NCBI RefSeq assembly: GCF_035666175.1
Contig: NZ_CP142016.1
Coordinates: forward strand, 248,001-312,000
DNA: 64,000 bases
Origin: Riemerella anatipestifer
GTDB taxonomy: Bacteria; Bacteroidota; Bacteroidia; Flavobacteriales; Weeksellaceae
Direction: 5' to 3'
The position numbers were made by a program, and so were the translations under genes. The notes under the pieces were generated by a model. It was not told where the DNA came from. It saw only the letters and a list, made by a program, of their open reading frames with translations, and ran no database searches. Shown here piece by piece: positions 1 to 8,442 of this stretch. The stretch's first letter is position 1; each line of letters begins with the position of its first letter.

Positions 1-347
1 ATTTTAAAATCACCTAAACTTCCACCTGAAAGAATTTCTTTAGTGAGGATTTTTTGTTTAAAATCTATAGCTTCGATAGTAATTTTATAAACTCCTGCAT
101 TAAGTGGCAATTTATAATTCCCCTTTTCATCTGTTAACGTAGCATCACTATAAAGTTTATTAGACTGGTGCTCAAAACTTACAGAAGCATAAGGTATTGG
201 CTGGTTATAGGCATCTACTACTCTACCCAAAACTATATTTTTTTGTTGAGCAAAAGAAAAACTCGCCACTCCCACTGTAAGGGTCAGAGCTAAGGTTCTT
301 TTTTTAATAATGCTAACAATTTCTATGTTGTGATTAGGTATTTTCAT
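1..347 (-). CDS. N-terminal fragment of an exported CarboxypepD_reg-type protein, probably a TonB-dependent receptor (runs off window)
   Basis: An open frame starts at the ATG at 345-347 and runs off the left edge, giving about 115 residues. It begins with a basic stretch followed by a hydrophobic signal sequence ending FSFAQQ. After this comes a typical carboxypeptidase-regulatory-like beta-sandwich, seen in segments such as VLGRVVDAYNQPIPYASV, TDEKGNYKLPL and GVYKITIEA. In Bacteroidota this domain most often sits at the N-terminus of TonB-dependent outer-membrane receptors and other exported surface proteins. The plug and barrel are not visible, so the receptor assignment is inference. No close upstream neighbour is co-directional apart from mltG, whose stop lies 59 bp away. 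Confidence 0.75.
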   Translation of the reverse strand, partial: MKIPNHNIEIVSIIKKRTLALTLTVGVASFSFAQQKNIVLGRVVDAYNQPIPYASVSFEHQSNKLYSDATLTDEKGNYKLPLNAGVYKITIEAIDFKQKILTKEILSGGSLGDFK

Positions 348-405
348 TTCTAAATATCTTAAATTAATTGTATGATTATATTATTCATAAAGCATAAAGC
401 ATTTT

Positions 406-1431
406 TTACTTTATCTGTTTTTCATTAAGCCAATCTTGATATGCTTCTGCGTTTTTTGCATGCTCTACATCGCTGCTTGTAAATTTATGAAAACCCATTC
501 TCTGTGGGTCTGCACACATATAGATGTAATCGTGGTTTTCGGCATTTAGCACTGCATCTACTGAGTTTTTATCTGTTACACAAATAGGTCCAGGAGGAAT
601 CCCGACATTAGCATAAGTATTGTATGGCGAAGGCGTTTTTAAATCCTTATAATACACCCTTTTAATAACTTTATTAAAACCACTTGACTGGTTAATAGCG
701 TAAATCACCGTAGGATCAGACTGTAGTTTCATACCCTTTTTATAACGGTTAAGATACAGTCCTGCAATGGTTTTTTGTTCATCTACCCTCCCCCCAGACT
801 CTTTATACACAATAGAAGCCAAAGCATAAATTTGATTTCTATCTAAACCTAATTTATTTTCTTTCTCTAGACGTTCAGCATTCCAAAAATCGTTGTATTG
901 TTTCTCAAAAACACCAAAGAACTCCTTCGGACTTACCGTCCAAAAAAACTGATAAGTATCTATAAAGAAATACTTTTTTAAGTCTTCCGCTTCCGACAAA
1001 CCTTTAGACTGAGCAATTTGGTTAAACTCTTTTATAAAGGTTAAGGAATCTGCCTCCGTTTTTTTGGCTACACGCCCCATCATTTGGTAAACATTATCAA
1101 AAGCAATAATTCTAAAATTATCAGGCGACTGATTGCCTGCTTTTATCATATTTACCAAAGCGGTATTATCCATACCTTCGGTAATTTTATAACGTCCCGT
1201 ATGAAAAAAACGCTTCATATTTTTGCTCAATGCTACCTGTTTAAAGCTTTCTTTATCTTTAAGATAAGGAGCAACAGAGTCTAATATTTGTTCAAAATGA
1301 GCCTCTTTTGGGATATAAAAAACACCTTCTTTTGAAACATTATTCCCATAGTATTTCTTATAAAAACTGTATCCGAAATAACCGCCCACCACAAGAGCAA
1401 TAGCTAATATAAATCCGATTATTTTTTTCAT
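406..1431 (-). CDS. mltG: endolytic murein transglycosylase MltG (YceG-like)
   Basis: MltG cuts nascent peptidoglycan glycan strands and so sets their length; it is anchored in the inner membrane with the enzyme domain outside. The 341-residue protein has one N-terminal membrane helix (about residues 4-22), a LysM-like/YceG body, and the family motif ALASIVYKES (203-212, with Glu211 in the usual acidic position) followed by LQSDPTVIYA (236-245). The length fits the family. It lies 9 bp downstream of dapF in the same direction, so the two are probably co-transcribed: one makes a peptidoglycan precursor amino acid, the other trims the polymer. Assignment is firm. Confidence 0.95.
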   Translation of the reverse strand: MKKIIGFILAIALVVGGYFGYSFYKKYYGNNVSKEGVFYIPKEAHFEQILDSVAPYLKDKESFKQVALSKNMKRFFHTGRYKITEGMDNTALVNMIKAGNQSPDNFRIIAFDNVYQMMGRVAKKTEADSLTFIKEFNQIAQSKGLSEAEDLKKYFFIDTYQFFWTVSPKEFFGVFEKQYNDFWNAERLEKENKLGLDRNQIYALASIVYKESGGRVDEQKTIAGLYLNRYKKGMKLQSDPTVIYAINQSSGFNKVIKRVYYKDLKTPSPYNTYANVGIPPGPICVTDKNSVDAVLNAENHDYIYMCADPQRMGFHKFTSSDVEHAKNAEAYQDWLNEKQIK

Positions 1432-1440
1432 TTTCTAATT

Positions 1441-2202
1441 TCAAATAGTTCCTTTAAAAACCTGCAGTGCAGGACCTTCTAACCACACATTACAAAAACC
1501 CGCATCTTTCTTTTCGGCATAAACTTTGAGATTACCTCCTAGAGTTTTAATATCTACAGAATTTTTATCCTTATCCTGAATAAAAGACAATGCAGATGCC
1601 GTTACTCCTGTACCACAACTATAAGTTTCATCTTCTACACCTCGTTCATAAGTACGCACAAAAAGAGTCTCATCATCTATTTTCTCAACAAAATTGACAT
1701 TGATACCTTCCTGCTGATATTTTTCAGAGTACCTCACTTGTTTACCTTCTTTATAAACATCTAACTTTTCTACCTCCGAAACAAATCTCACATAATGAGG
1801 CGAACCTGTATTAAGCACAAAATCAGACGCATCTCTACTTATATTAGAAACATCTATCATTTTAAGTTTTACCACATTTCCATTTACTTCAGCTTCGTGC
1901 AGTCCATCTATTGCATTGAAGGTACATTTATTTTCAAAAACACCTAGAAAATGCGCAAAAGCCACCAAACAACGCCCACCGTTACCACACATTGTGCTTT
2001 CTGCTCCATCTGCATTATAATACACCATTCTAAAATCAGTATCAGGGCAATTTTCTAGCAAAATGAGACCATCTGCTCCCACCCCAAAACGCCTATGGCA
2101 AAGATGTGCTATATTTTCTTTGCTTTTATCAAAATTCATTTGGCGGTTATTCACCATAATAAAATCATTACCAGTCCCTTGATATTTATAAAAAGTAAGC
2201 AT
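1441..2202 (-). CDS. dapF: diaminopimelate epimerase
   Basis: DapF converts LL- to meso-diaminopimelate, the last step before meso-DAP is used for lysine and peptidoglycan. The 253-residue protein shows both cysteine-centred active-site motifs, MCGNGGRC (71-78, Cys72) and YSCGTGVTAS (Cys196), and the N-terminal FYKYQGTGNDF typical of the family. The length is slightly short but normal for Bacteroidota. It is first in a probable dapF-mltG operon with a consensus promoter element just upstream (2221-2228). dapB, an earlier step of the same pathway, lies about 48 kb away in this window. Confidence 0.97.
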   Translation of the reverse strand: MLTFYKYQGTGNDFIMVNNRQMNFDKSKENIAHLCHRRFGVGADGLILLENCPDTDFRMVYYNADGAESTMCGNGGRCLVAFAHFLGVFENKCTFNAIDGLHEAEVNGNVVKLKMIDVSNISRDASDFVLNTGSPHYVRFVSEVEKLDVYKEGKQVRYSEKYQQEGINVNFVEKIDDETLFVRTYERGVEDETYSCGTGVTASALSFIQDKDKNSVDIKTLGGNLKVYAEKKDAGFCNVWLEGPALQVFKGTI

Positions 2203-2220
2203 AAAGATATTTTAATATTG

Positions 2221-2228
2221 CAAATGTA
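2221..2228 (-). promoter_or_regulatory. Bacteroidota -7 promoter element for dapF
   Basis: On the minus strand the sequence is TACATTTG, an exact match to the flavobacterial -7 consensus TAnnTTTG, ending 18 bp before the dapF ATG. The -33 element is not obvious. Confidence 0.6.
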
Positions 2229-2422
2229 ACCTTTTTATTTTATACCAAAATCATAAAAACAAGATAAGGCTGACTTCTATTAAAACAATAGATGAACAGC
2301 CTAACCTTTCTTCAGCATTTGTGTTTTGAAAAAACTATTTATGATGGAGTTCTATATACACAATCTATGCCAAAACTGTACACAAATAAAAAAAACAAAG
2401 TTTTTAACTCACAAAAAATTTC

Positions 2423-2430
2423 TAAATTTG
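2423..2430 (+). promoter_or_regulatory. Bacteroidota -7 promoter element for glnS
   Basis: TAAATTTG matches the TAnnTTTG consensus exactly and lies 23 bp before the glnS ATG, in the 251-bp divergent gap between dapF and glnS. I see nothing else in that gap. Confidence 0.65.
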
Positions 2431-2453
2431 CATCTTAAGTTATTACAACCCTT

Positions 2454-4124
2454 ATGAAAGAAAAGAAATCACTCAATTTTATTGAACAAATTATAGAAAA
2501 CGATTTAGAAAACGGACTCCCTAAAGAGAAACTAAGATTTCGTTTTCCACCAGAACCTAATGGTTATTTACATATTGGACATACTAAAGCCATCTGCATC
2601 AATTTTGGTTTAGGCGAAAAATACAACGCTCCCGTAAACCTAAGATTTGATGATACTAACCCAGAGAAAGAAGAACAAGAGTTTGTAGATTCTATAAAGA
2701 AAGATGTAGAATGGCTGGGCTTTAAGTGGGACAAAGAGCTGTATGCGTCTGACTACTTCCAACAACTCTACGAATGGGCAGTAGAAATGATAAAACAAGG
2801 CAAGGCTTATGTAGATGAACAGCCTTCGGAAGAAATTACAGCTCAAAGAAAAACACCTTTTGAAGACGGAGTAGAATCTCCTTACAGAGATAGACCAATA
2901 GAAGAGTCGTTAGACTTGTTTGAAAGAATGAAAAACGGGGAGTTCCCAGAAGGTAGCATGAGTCTTCGTGCTAAAATAGATATGACTTCTCCAAATATGA
3001 ACATGAGAGATCCTGTGATGTACCGTATCTTGAAAAGACCACACCACAGAACAGGCGAGCAGTGGAAAATCTACCCTATGTATGACTGGGCTCATGGTGA
3101 AAGTGATTATTTGGAGCAAATCTCTCACTCGCTATGTTCATTGGAGTTTGAAAATCATCGCCCATTATACGAATGGTACTTATCTAATGTCTATGAAGAA
3201 GGAAAAAATGCTCCTAAGCAAATAGAATTCGCTAGAATGAATGTCTCTTATATGATTACTTCTAAAAGGAAATTACAGCGTCTAGTAGCTGAAAAAGTAG
3301 TTACTGGTTGGGACGACCCTAGAATGCCTACCATCTCTGGTATGAGACGATTAGGCTATCCACCTATTGCCATTAAAAAATTTATTGAGCGAGTAGGCGT
3401 TACCAAAAGAGAAAATTTAATTGATGTACAGTTACTAGAGTTTTTTGTGAGAGAAGAACTCAACAAAAAAGCCAAAAGAGTAATGGCAGTGGTAGATCCT
3501 GTAAAACTTATTATAGAAAACTACCCTGAAAATGAGGAAGAATGGCTAGAAACGGAAAACAACCCTGAAGATGAAAATGCAGGAACGAGAACCGTTCCTT
3601 TCGCTAGAGAACTTTACATAGAAAGAGAGGACTTTAAAGAAGAAGCTAACAAGAAGTTCTTTAGGCTAAAATTAGGAGGCGAGGTACGTTTAAAGTCAGC
3701 TTATATAGTTAAGGCAGAGCGTGTAGAAAAAGATGAAAATGGAGAAATTACTACGATATATGCGACTTACGACCCTAAATCAAAATCTGGAAGTGGAACG
3801 GAAGAAAGTCTTAGAAAGGTAAAAGGGACTCTGCATTGGGTTTCAGCAAAGCACGCTTTGCCTATAGAAGTGAGAATTTACGACCGCTTATTTACTACGG
3901 CACAGCCAGATGCAGAAAAAGAAACCGATTTCTTAGAATACCTCAACCCTGATTCTCTAAAAGTAGTACAAGGCTATGGTGAACCATCATTAAAAGATGT
4001 GGATACAGAAGCACCACTTCAGTTCCAAAGGATAGGATATTTTACGAAAGACCAAGACTCTACAGAGGAGAAACTAGTTTTCAATAGAACGGTTACTCTT
4101 AAAGACTCATACAAGCCTGAGTAA
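2454..4124 (+). CDS. glnS: glutaminyl-tRNA synthetase
   Basis: Class I aminoacyl-tRNA synthetase charging tRNA-Gln in the cytoplasm. The 556-residue protein carries the HIGH-type motif FPPEPNGYLHIGHTKA near residue 35, the GlnRS form of the KMSKS loop MITSKRKL, and the C-terminal beta-barrel anticodon-binding domains. The size matches E. coli GlnRS. GlnS rather than GltX is supported by PEPNG next to HIGH and by the SKRKL loop. It is monocistronic, with its own promoter element and a strong hairpin directly downstream. Confidence 0.97.
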   Translation: MKEKKSLNFIEQIIENDLENGLPKEKLRFRFPPEPNGYLHIGHTKAICINFGLGEKYNAPVNLRFDDTNPEKEEQEFVDSIKKDVEWLGFKWDKELYASDYFQQLYEWAVEMIKQGKAYVDEQPSEEITAQRKTPFEDGVESPYRDRPIEESLDLFERMKNGEFPEGSMSLRAKIDMTSPNMNMRDPVMYRILKRPHHRTGEQWKIYPMYDWAHGESDYLEQISHSLCSLEFENHRPLYEWYLSNVYEEGKNAPKQIEFARMNVSYMITSKRKLQRLVAEKVVTGWDDPRMPTISGMRRLGYPPIAIKKFIERVGVTKRENLIDVQLLEFFVREELNKKAKRVMAVVDPVKLIIENYPENEEEWLETENNPEDENAGTRTVPFARELYIEREDFKEEANKKFFRLKLGGEVRLKSAYIVKAERVEKDENGEITTIYATYDPKSKSGSGTEESLRKVKGTLHWVSAKHALPIEVRIYDRLFTTAQPDAEKETDFLEYLNPDSLKVVQGYGEPSLKDVDTEAPLQFQRIGYFTKDQDSTEEKLVFNRTVTLKDSYKPE

Positions 4125-4145
4125 AATAAATATTTTTAAATCATA

Positions 4146-4183
4146 AAAAAGGTCAAATGCAATTTCAAGTATTTGACCTTTTT
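4146..4183. terminator. bidirectional hairpin terminator between glnS and the UbiA-family gene
   Basis: A 13-bp perfect stem (AAAAAGGTCAAAT pairing with ATTTGACCTTTTT) has A-runs on one side and T-runs on the other, between two convergent genes ending at 4124 and 4194. Confidence 0.85.
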
Positions 4184-4193
4184 ATTTTATAAC

Positions 4194-5132
4194 TTACGCT
4201 ATCCTCTCAAAAATACCATTGAGCAACATAAAAACCACACCTATGAAAACCCACACTCTAAGAGCGTTGATAAGCCTAGACATTTTAGAATATCTAAAAA
4301 AGTACAGTGAAATTCCAACTAATAAATAAACCAAAATAGATACTGAAAAATAATAAGCAACTAGATTAAAATATTTTAATTCATTTACTATTAAATAAGA
4401 AGTCAATGAATTAGTTATCAATAGTAAATATAACAAATATATTGTTTTAGTTTTTCCCAATAATACAGGTATAGTAGTATATCCAAACAGTTTATCAGCG
4501 GCTCTAGTTACAATATCTTTGATAACATCTATTATCAAAAGTAATATAAACAAGAAAACAGACATTAGAAACAACAAACCTGAAAAATGCCGATAGTAAA
4601 CCAATAATCCAAAAAAAGGATATAATGATAACGATACATAAGTTAGATTATTCACTACTGCTATTCGGCTCAGTTTATGGCTATAAAACCATATCAGAAA
4701 CTGATAAATAAGAAAAAATATTAAAATTCGATAAGAAAGAACCAAGGCTATCCCCAACGACAATACATTAAGTAATAAATAAGAGTAAAGAATATATTTC
4801 TCTTTAACAAAAGACTGAAAATAACTTCTAAAAGGTTTAGTAATTTGGTCTTTCTCCTTATCGTAAAACTGATTGATAAGCCCTCCTGCCGCTATGGAGA
4901 GCAAGGAACAAGCTATAATTCCGTGGACTTTATAATCAAAGACAAAGGCTCTAAGACTTTCTTCTTGATTAAACAAAAAAAAGGTGGATACATAAAGTGT
5001 AAACACATAAAAAGCCAAAACAAACACCCTAGCCCCAAGCATTAGGCTAACCATCTGAGAGGCTCTGTAAAACCATCTACGGCGTTCTAGTTTAGACCTT
5101 AATTTTTGAAAATCAGAGTTGGATAGCTGCAT
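4194..5132 (-). CDS. UbiA-family integral membrane prenyltransferase
   Basis: UbiA-family enzymes transfer a polyprenyl chain from its diphosphate to an acceptor in the membrane. The 312-residue protein is hydrophobic with about eight or nine membrane helices. It shows an Asp-rich first motif NQFYDKEKD (87-95) and a second region IIDVIKDIVTRAADKLFGY, matching the two magnesium-diphosphate sites of the family; the first motif begins NQ rather than ND. It follows the mevalonate-kinase-like gene by 17 bp on the same strand, so the isoprenoid precursor and its user are probably co-expressed. The acceptor cannot be told from sequence; geranylgeranylglyceryl-phosphate synthase-like or quinone enzymes are both possible. 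Confidence 0.8.
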   Translation of the reverse strand: MQLSNSDFQKLRSKLERRRWFYRASQMVSLMLGARVFVLAFYVFTLYVSTFFLFNQEESLRAFVFDYKVHGIIACSLLSIAAGGLINQFYDKEKDQITKPFRSYFQSFVKEKYILYSYLLLNVLSLGIALVLSYRILIFFLIYQFLIWFYSHKLSRIAVVNNLTYVSLSLYPFFGLLVYYRHFSGLLFLMSVFLFILLLIIDVIKDIVTRAADKLFGYTTIPVLLGKTKTIYLLYLLLITNSLTSYLIVNELKYFNLVAYYFSVSILVYLLVGISLYFFRYSKMSRLINALRVWVFIGVVFMLLNGIFERIA

Positions 5133-5149
5133 TTAATTATCATTACTCA

Positions 5150-6076
5150 TCAAAAACGATAAATTACTTCTTTTTTGAAACCTTCCAACATTTTTTCTGC
5201 CTTATCATAATCTTGAGTAAAACCTAATATATAGCCTCCACCGCCACTACCACAAAGTTTGAGGTAATAAGTATTGGTGTTTAAACCTTTTTTCCATGCA
5301 TTAAATATACCTTCTGGAATCATTGGTCTAAAATTCTCGTAAGCCCATAAAGACAGCTTCCTTAAATTCTTAAAAAACGGATTCATATCCTTTTTTAGAA
5401 AGGCTTCTATACAAGCATTATTGTAACGAATAAACTCCTCTTTTAAAGTCTTTCTAAACCCTTCTTGTTTTAACTTTTCAAAGAAAATCTGAACCATTGG
5501 TCCCGTCTCACCCACCACACCAGAGTCTATAAGAAAAATTGCTCCTTTACCTTGCTGTTCTTTAGGAATAGAAACTCTGTCTACATTTTCTTTATTTTCT
5601 ATAAGAATAGGTAAATTCATGTAACAGATTAGCGGATCTATACCCGAACTTTTACCATGAAAATAGCTTTCTAACTCTCCAAAGACCTTTTTTAACTGCT
5701 TTAAGTCTTCTTTACTAATGTGTTCTGGATTATATTTTTTAAGAGAATAACGCTCAAAAATAGCCGCCACCAACGCACCCGAACTCCCCACTCCATATCC
5801 TTGTGGAATATTAGAATCAAAGAATAAACCTTTATTTATATCCTTTTTAAGCTCAGATACATTTAGTTCAAAGTCTTTTGGCAAAGCTAAACTCTGAAGA
5901 TAATCAGTATATTTTAATAACGATTGGTTAGATTGGCGTTCAAAATCAGAGGATAAATCAGAAAATTTTAAAGTCCCCTTATAAAAACTGTAAGGTAGCG
6001 TAAGCCCTTGAGAATTTTCTATAATGCCATATTCTCCAAAAAGTAAGATTTTAGCATAAAAAAGTGGGTTAGCCAT
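5150..6076 (-). CDS. GHMP-family kinase, mevalonate-kinase-like
   Basis: GHMP kinases phosphorylate small metabolites. The 308-residue protein has the N-terminal AKILLFGEYGII (8-19, the position of the PGKxxLxGEH signature of mevalonate kinases), the phosphate-binding loop PQGYGVGSSG (91-100), GKSSGIDP (141-148), and a C-terminal CGSGGGGYILG loop. Flavobacteria make isoprenoids through mevalonate, and this gene precedes a UbiA prenyltransferase, so mevalonate kinase is the best reading. Phosphomevalonate kinase cannot be excluded. A consensus promoter element lies 21 bp upstream. Confidence 0.8.
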   Translation of the reverse strand: MANPLFYAKILLFGEYGIIENSQGLTLPYSFYKGTLKFSDLSSDFERQSNQSLLKYTDYLQSLALPKDFELNVSELKKDINKGLFFDSNIPQGYGVGSSGALVAAIFERYSLKKYNPEHISKEDLKQLKKVFGELESYFHGKSSGIDPLICYMNLPILIENKENVDRVSIPKEQQGKGAIFLIDSGVVGETGPMVQIFFEKLKQEGFRKTLKEEFIRYNNACIEAFLKKDMNPFFKNLRKLSLWAYENFRPMIPEGIFNAWKKGLNTNTYYLKLCGSGGGGYILGFTQDYDKAEKMLEGFKKEVIYRF

Positions 6077-6097
6077 TCGTTATCATATTTTGTGATG

Positions 6098-6105
6098 CAA
6101 AGATA
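6098..6105 (-). promoter_or_regulatory. Bacteroidota -7 promoter element for the mevalonate-kinase-like gene
   Basis: Minus-strand TATCTTTG matches TAnnTTTG exactly, 21 bp before the ATG at 6076. Confidence 0.6.
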
Positions 6106-6159
6106 TAAATTTATTAAAAGTTTTTAAATAAATCTTAAAATATTCTTAGTGCTTGTGAT

Positions 6160-6771
6160 TTAGTCTATCCCTAAAATAAAATAAGCCACTGCTTGTACCC
6201 TTGCCAAAAACTCCCGAGTATGATTTCTATAAAAACTTTCTGGTTTGGTAACATCTTGAGCACCAAAAGCTAAAGCATTCATATTCAAGTTTCTTGCAAT
6301 AAATAAAGCTCTCAAATTATGAAATTCTTGAGAAATGATGATGACCTCATTTTTCTTATAATTGTTCTTACATCTTACAATGCTTTCCTTTGTACTAAAG
6401 CCTTTAGGGTCTTGTATAATGACACCTTCTGGGATACCTTCGGTTCTAATGAGATAATTAGCCATAGCTTGAGGTTCATCGTAATACGGGCTTTTTTCGC
6501 CACTTACTATAATTTTCTTTATTTTCCCATAATGATAAAGTGCTGAAACAGCCTCCATTCGTTTTGTAAAGTAAGGGTTGGCAATTCCCGACCTCATCTT
6601 AGGCGACGTCCCCAAAACCAAAGCTACCTCTCTAGCTGGGATTTTACTAACCTTAGTATAAGTTCTACCGTTGGTAAGGGCATACACCCACAGATTAGCT
6701 AGCATCATAGCCAATACCATCAGCTCTGCCAATCCTAAAATAGTTTTAATTATGCCCTTTAGTAGCCTCAC
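6160..6771 (-). CDS. SanA/YdcF-like DUF218 membrane protein
   Basis: The 203-residue protein has one N-terminal membrane helix (about 9-28) followed by the DUF218 fold: VALVLGTSPK, KKIIVSGEKSPYYDEPQAM, STKESIVRC and IISQEFHNLRALFIA. It belongs to the SanA branch, a family linked in E. coli to envelope barrier function and vancomycin tolerance; the biochemical activity is unknown. The start is GTG and overlaps the stop of the upstream reductase as TAGTG, so translation is probably coupled. Confidence 0.85.
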   Translation of the reverse strand: MRLLKGIIKTILGLAELMVLAMMLANLWVYALTNGRTYTKVSKIPAREVALVLGTSPKMRSGIANPYFTKRMEAVSALYHYGKIKKIIVSGEKSPYYDEPQAMANYLIRTEGIPEGVIIQDPKGFSTKESIVRCKNNYKKNEVIIISQEFHNLRALFIARNLNMNALAFGAQDVTKPESFYRNHTREFLARVQAVAYFILGID

Positions 6772-7871
6772 TAATCAAAATTAAGTTTTATTTTATCCGA
6801 CAGAACAACCGAAGTACAAGTTAATATCTTCCCTTGCGAAAGTTCTTTATCGGTAAGATATTCATTTTCGGTCATTTCTACTTCGCCTTCTTCTAGCATA
6901 CATCTACACGCCCCACATCTACCCGACTTGCAAGAATATGGCAAACGATAACCTTTATCTAAAATCTGTTGCAATAGCTTCCCATTATTATTTTCTAGCA
7001 CCACTCCAGAGAAAGAATTTCCATCTATTTTCCATTCCACCTTAATATTTTCTACTTTAGGGAAAGTTTCTTCTTCAGGGAAGATAGTTCCTTCGTAAGT
7101 ATCAAAAAATTCAAAATGAATATTCTTCTTACGAATACCATTTTCATAACTTCCTATTGCCACTTCCTTTATCATTTCCGCAGGACCACAAATCAAAATT
7201 TCGTCCACAGCGTCCCAAATAGTAGATTCTTCATCATCTTCGTCCAAATGTAATATTTGATTGATGATAAGGTTCATTTTATGTCTATCTATCCTACCCG
7301 AAAATAAAGCGTTGGCATCTTCTTGAGTATAGAAATAATAAACTTGCAATCTATCTCCGTAGAGTTGCTCTAAAGCCTCCAATTCCTCCTTAAGAATAAC
7401 CTCCGACTTGGTTTTATTAGAATAGAAAAGGTAAAAACGAGTGCCTTTTTCTGTATGTAAAATATGCTTTAAATGCGAAATAATAGGCGTAATTCCTACA
7501 CCTCCTGCATAGCCTAATATAGTACGCTTTTCACTCGGTTTATCTGCCAAAGTAAAGCGTCCTTTGGGAGCAGAAACCTCAATAATATCCCCAACTGAGT
7601 AATGGTTAAATATCTTCTGCGTAAAAGATTGAGGACTATGGATTTTAAGCACTAGCTCTAGCTTACCCTCATAAGGAGCATTGATAATACTATAATCATT
7701 CATTTCTCCCTCATGCCTTAGCTTTACATACTGCCCAGATTTAAAACAGAAATGCTCTTTATCCTCATACTCTAACGCTAGAAGGAAGGCATTTTTGGTA
7801 ATTTCTTCTTTTTTAATTATCTTTAGCCCTTTGAATTCGGGAGTTTTAGTCTTCGGATTTAATTCATTCAT
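6771..7871 (-). CDS. FAD/NAD(P) reductase with C-terminal 2Fe-2S ferredoxin domain
   Basis: An electron-transfer flavoprotein of the PaaE/HmpX type. Domains in order: FAD-binding barrel (about 15-105, with NDYSI), NAD(P)-binding domain (YAGGVGITP near 121-129), and a plant-type ferredoxin domain with CKSGRCGAC (Cys314, Cys319, Cys322) and Cys352. The frame can be extended to a TTG at 7883, but a consensus promoter element covers that codon, so I place the start at the ATG at 7869-7871 (366 residues). No oxygenase partner is nearby, so its electron acceptor is unknown. It overlaps the SanA-like gene. Confidence 0.88.
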   Translation of the reverse strand: MNELNPKTKTPEFKGLKIIKKEEITKNAFLLALEYEDKEHFCFKSGQYVKLRHEGEMNDYSIINAPYEGKLELVLKIHSPQSFTQKIFNHYSVGDIIEVSAPKGRFTLADKPSEKRTILGYAGGVGITPIISHLKHILHTEKGTRFYLFYSNKTKSEVILKEELEALEQLYGDRLQVYYFYTQEDANALFSGRIDRHKMNLIINQILHLDEDDEESTIWDAVDEILICGPAEMIKEVAIGSYENGIRKKNIHFEFFDTYEGTIFPEEETFPKVENIKVEWKIDGNSFSGVVLENNNGKLLQQILDKGYRLPYSCKSGRCGACRCMLEEGEVEMTENEYLTDKELSQGKILTCTSVVLSDKIKLNFD

Positions 7872-7880
7872 AATAGTGGA

Positions 7881-7888
7881 CAAATTTA
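7881..7888 (-). promoter_or_regulatory. Bacteroidota -7 promoter element for the reductase gene; decides its start
   Basis: Minus-strand TAAATTTG is an exact consensus match. It overlaps the upstream TTG start candidate and leaves only 9 bp before the ATG at 7871, implying a leader of a few bases. Confidence 0.6.
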
Positions 7889-7898
7889 TAAAAAAATT

Positions 7899-8438
7899 AT
7901 GAGAAAAATCTTAGTAACACTCGCACTTACGGCTCTAGTAATAAGCTGCAACGACAAAAAAACAGAAACTGTAACTACTCCATCTTCTAGCGATAGCACC
8001 AAGGTAGAACAAACTCTTAAGGAAGTATCTAAAGACAAACTTAGCCAACTACTAAAGGCTAAAGAAAACGACACTATCTATGTAACTAATTTCTTTGCAA
8101 CTTGGTGTGGACCGTGTATGATGGAAATCCCTCATTTCAAAGAAAAAATGAAGGAACTAGACGGTAAACCCGTTAAATTTACTTTTGTAAGTATAGATGA
8201 TAAGAAAGATTGGGACACAGAGGTTAAAAAATTCGGAGAAGAACAACAACTTTCTAAACATATCCTTTTGTTTGACGGGCAACAATTTGATGATGCCTTT
8301 TTCAGCCAGAATTTTAAAGTTTGGCAAGGGCAAGGCATTCCGTTCACTCTAGTTAGAAAAGGTAACAAAACTGAAGAAATAGAAGGCAGTATGTCTAAGG
8401 AAGACCTAGACCAACTCCTTGCTGAATTCTTAAAATAA
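7899..8438 (+). CDS. TlpA-like thioredoxin-fold lipoprotein
   Basis: The 179-residue protein starts with a lipoprotein signal ending LVISC (Cys17), so it should be membrane-anchored outside the cytoplasm. It carries a thioredoxin active site FATWCGPCMM (Cys70, Cys73) followed by the EIP segment usual in TlpA/ResA proteins. Such proteins reduce or shuffle disulfides of exported or haem proteins. It lies 4 bp upstream of the ABC permease gene, suggesting co-transcription, although a functional link is only inference. Confidence 0.9.
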   Translation: MRKILVTLALTALVISCNDKKTETVTTPSSSDSTKVEQTLKEVSKDKLSQLLKAKENDTIYVTNFFATWCGPCMMEIPHFKEKMKELDGKPVKFTFVSIDDKKDWDTEVKKFGEEQQLSKHILLFDGQQFDDAFFSQNFKVWQGQGIPFTLVRKGNKTEEIEGSMSKEDLDQLLAEFLK

Positions 8439-8442
8439 ATTG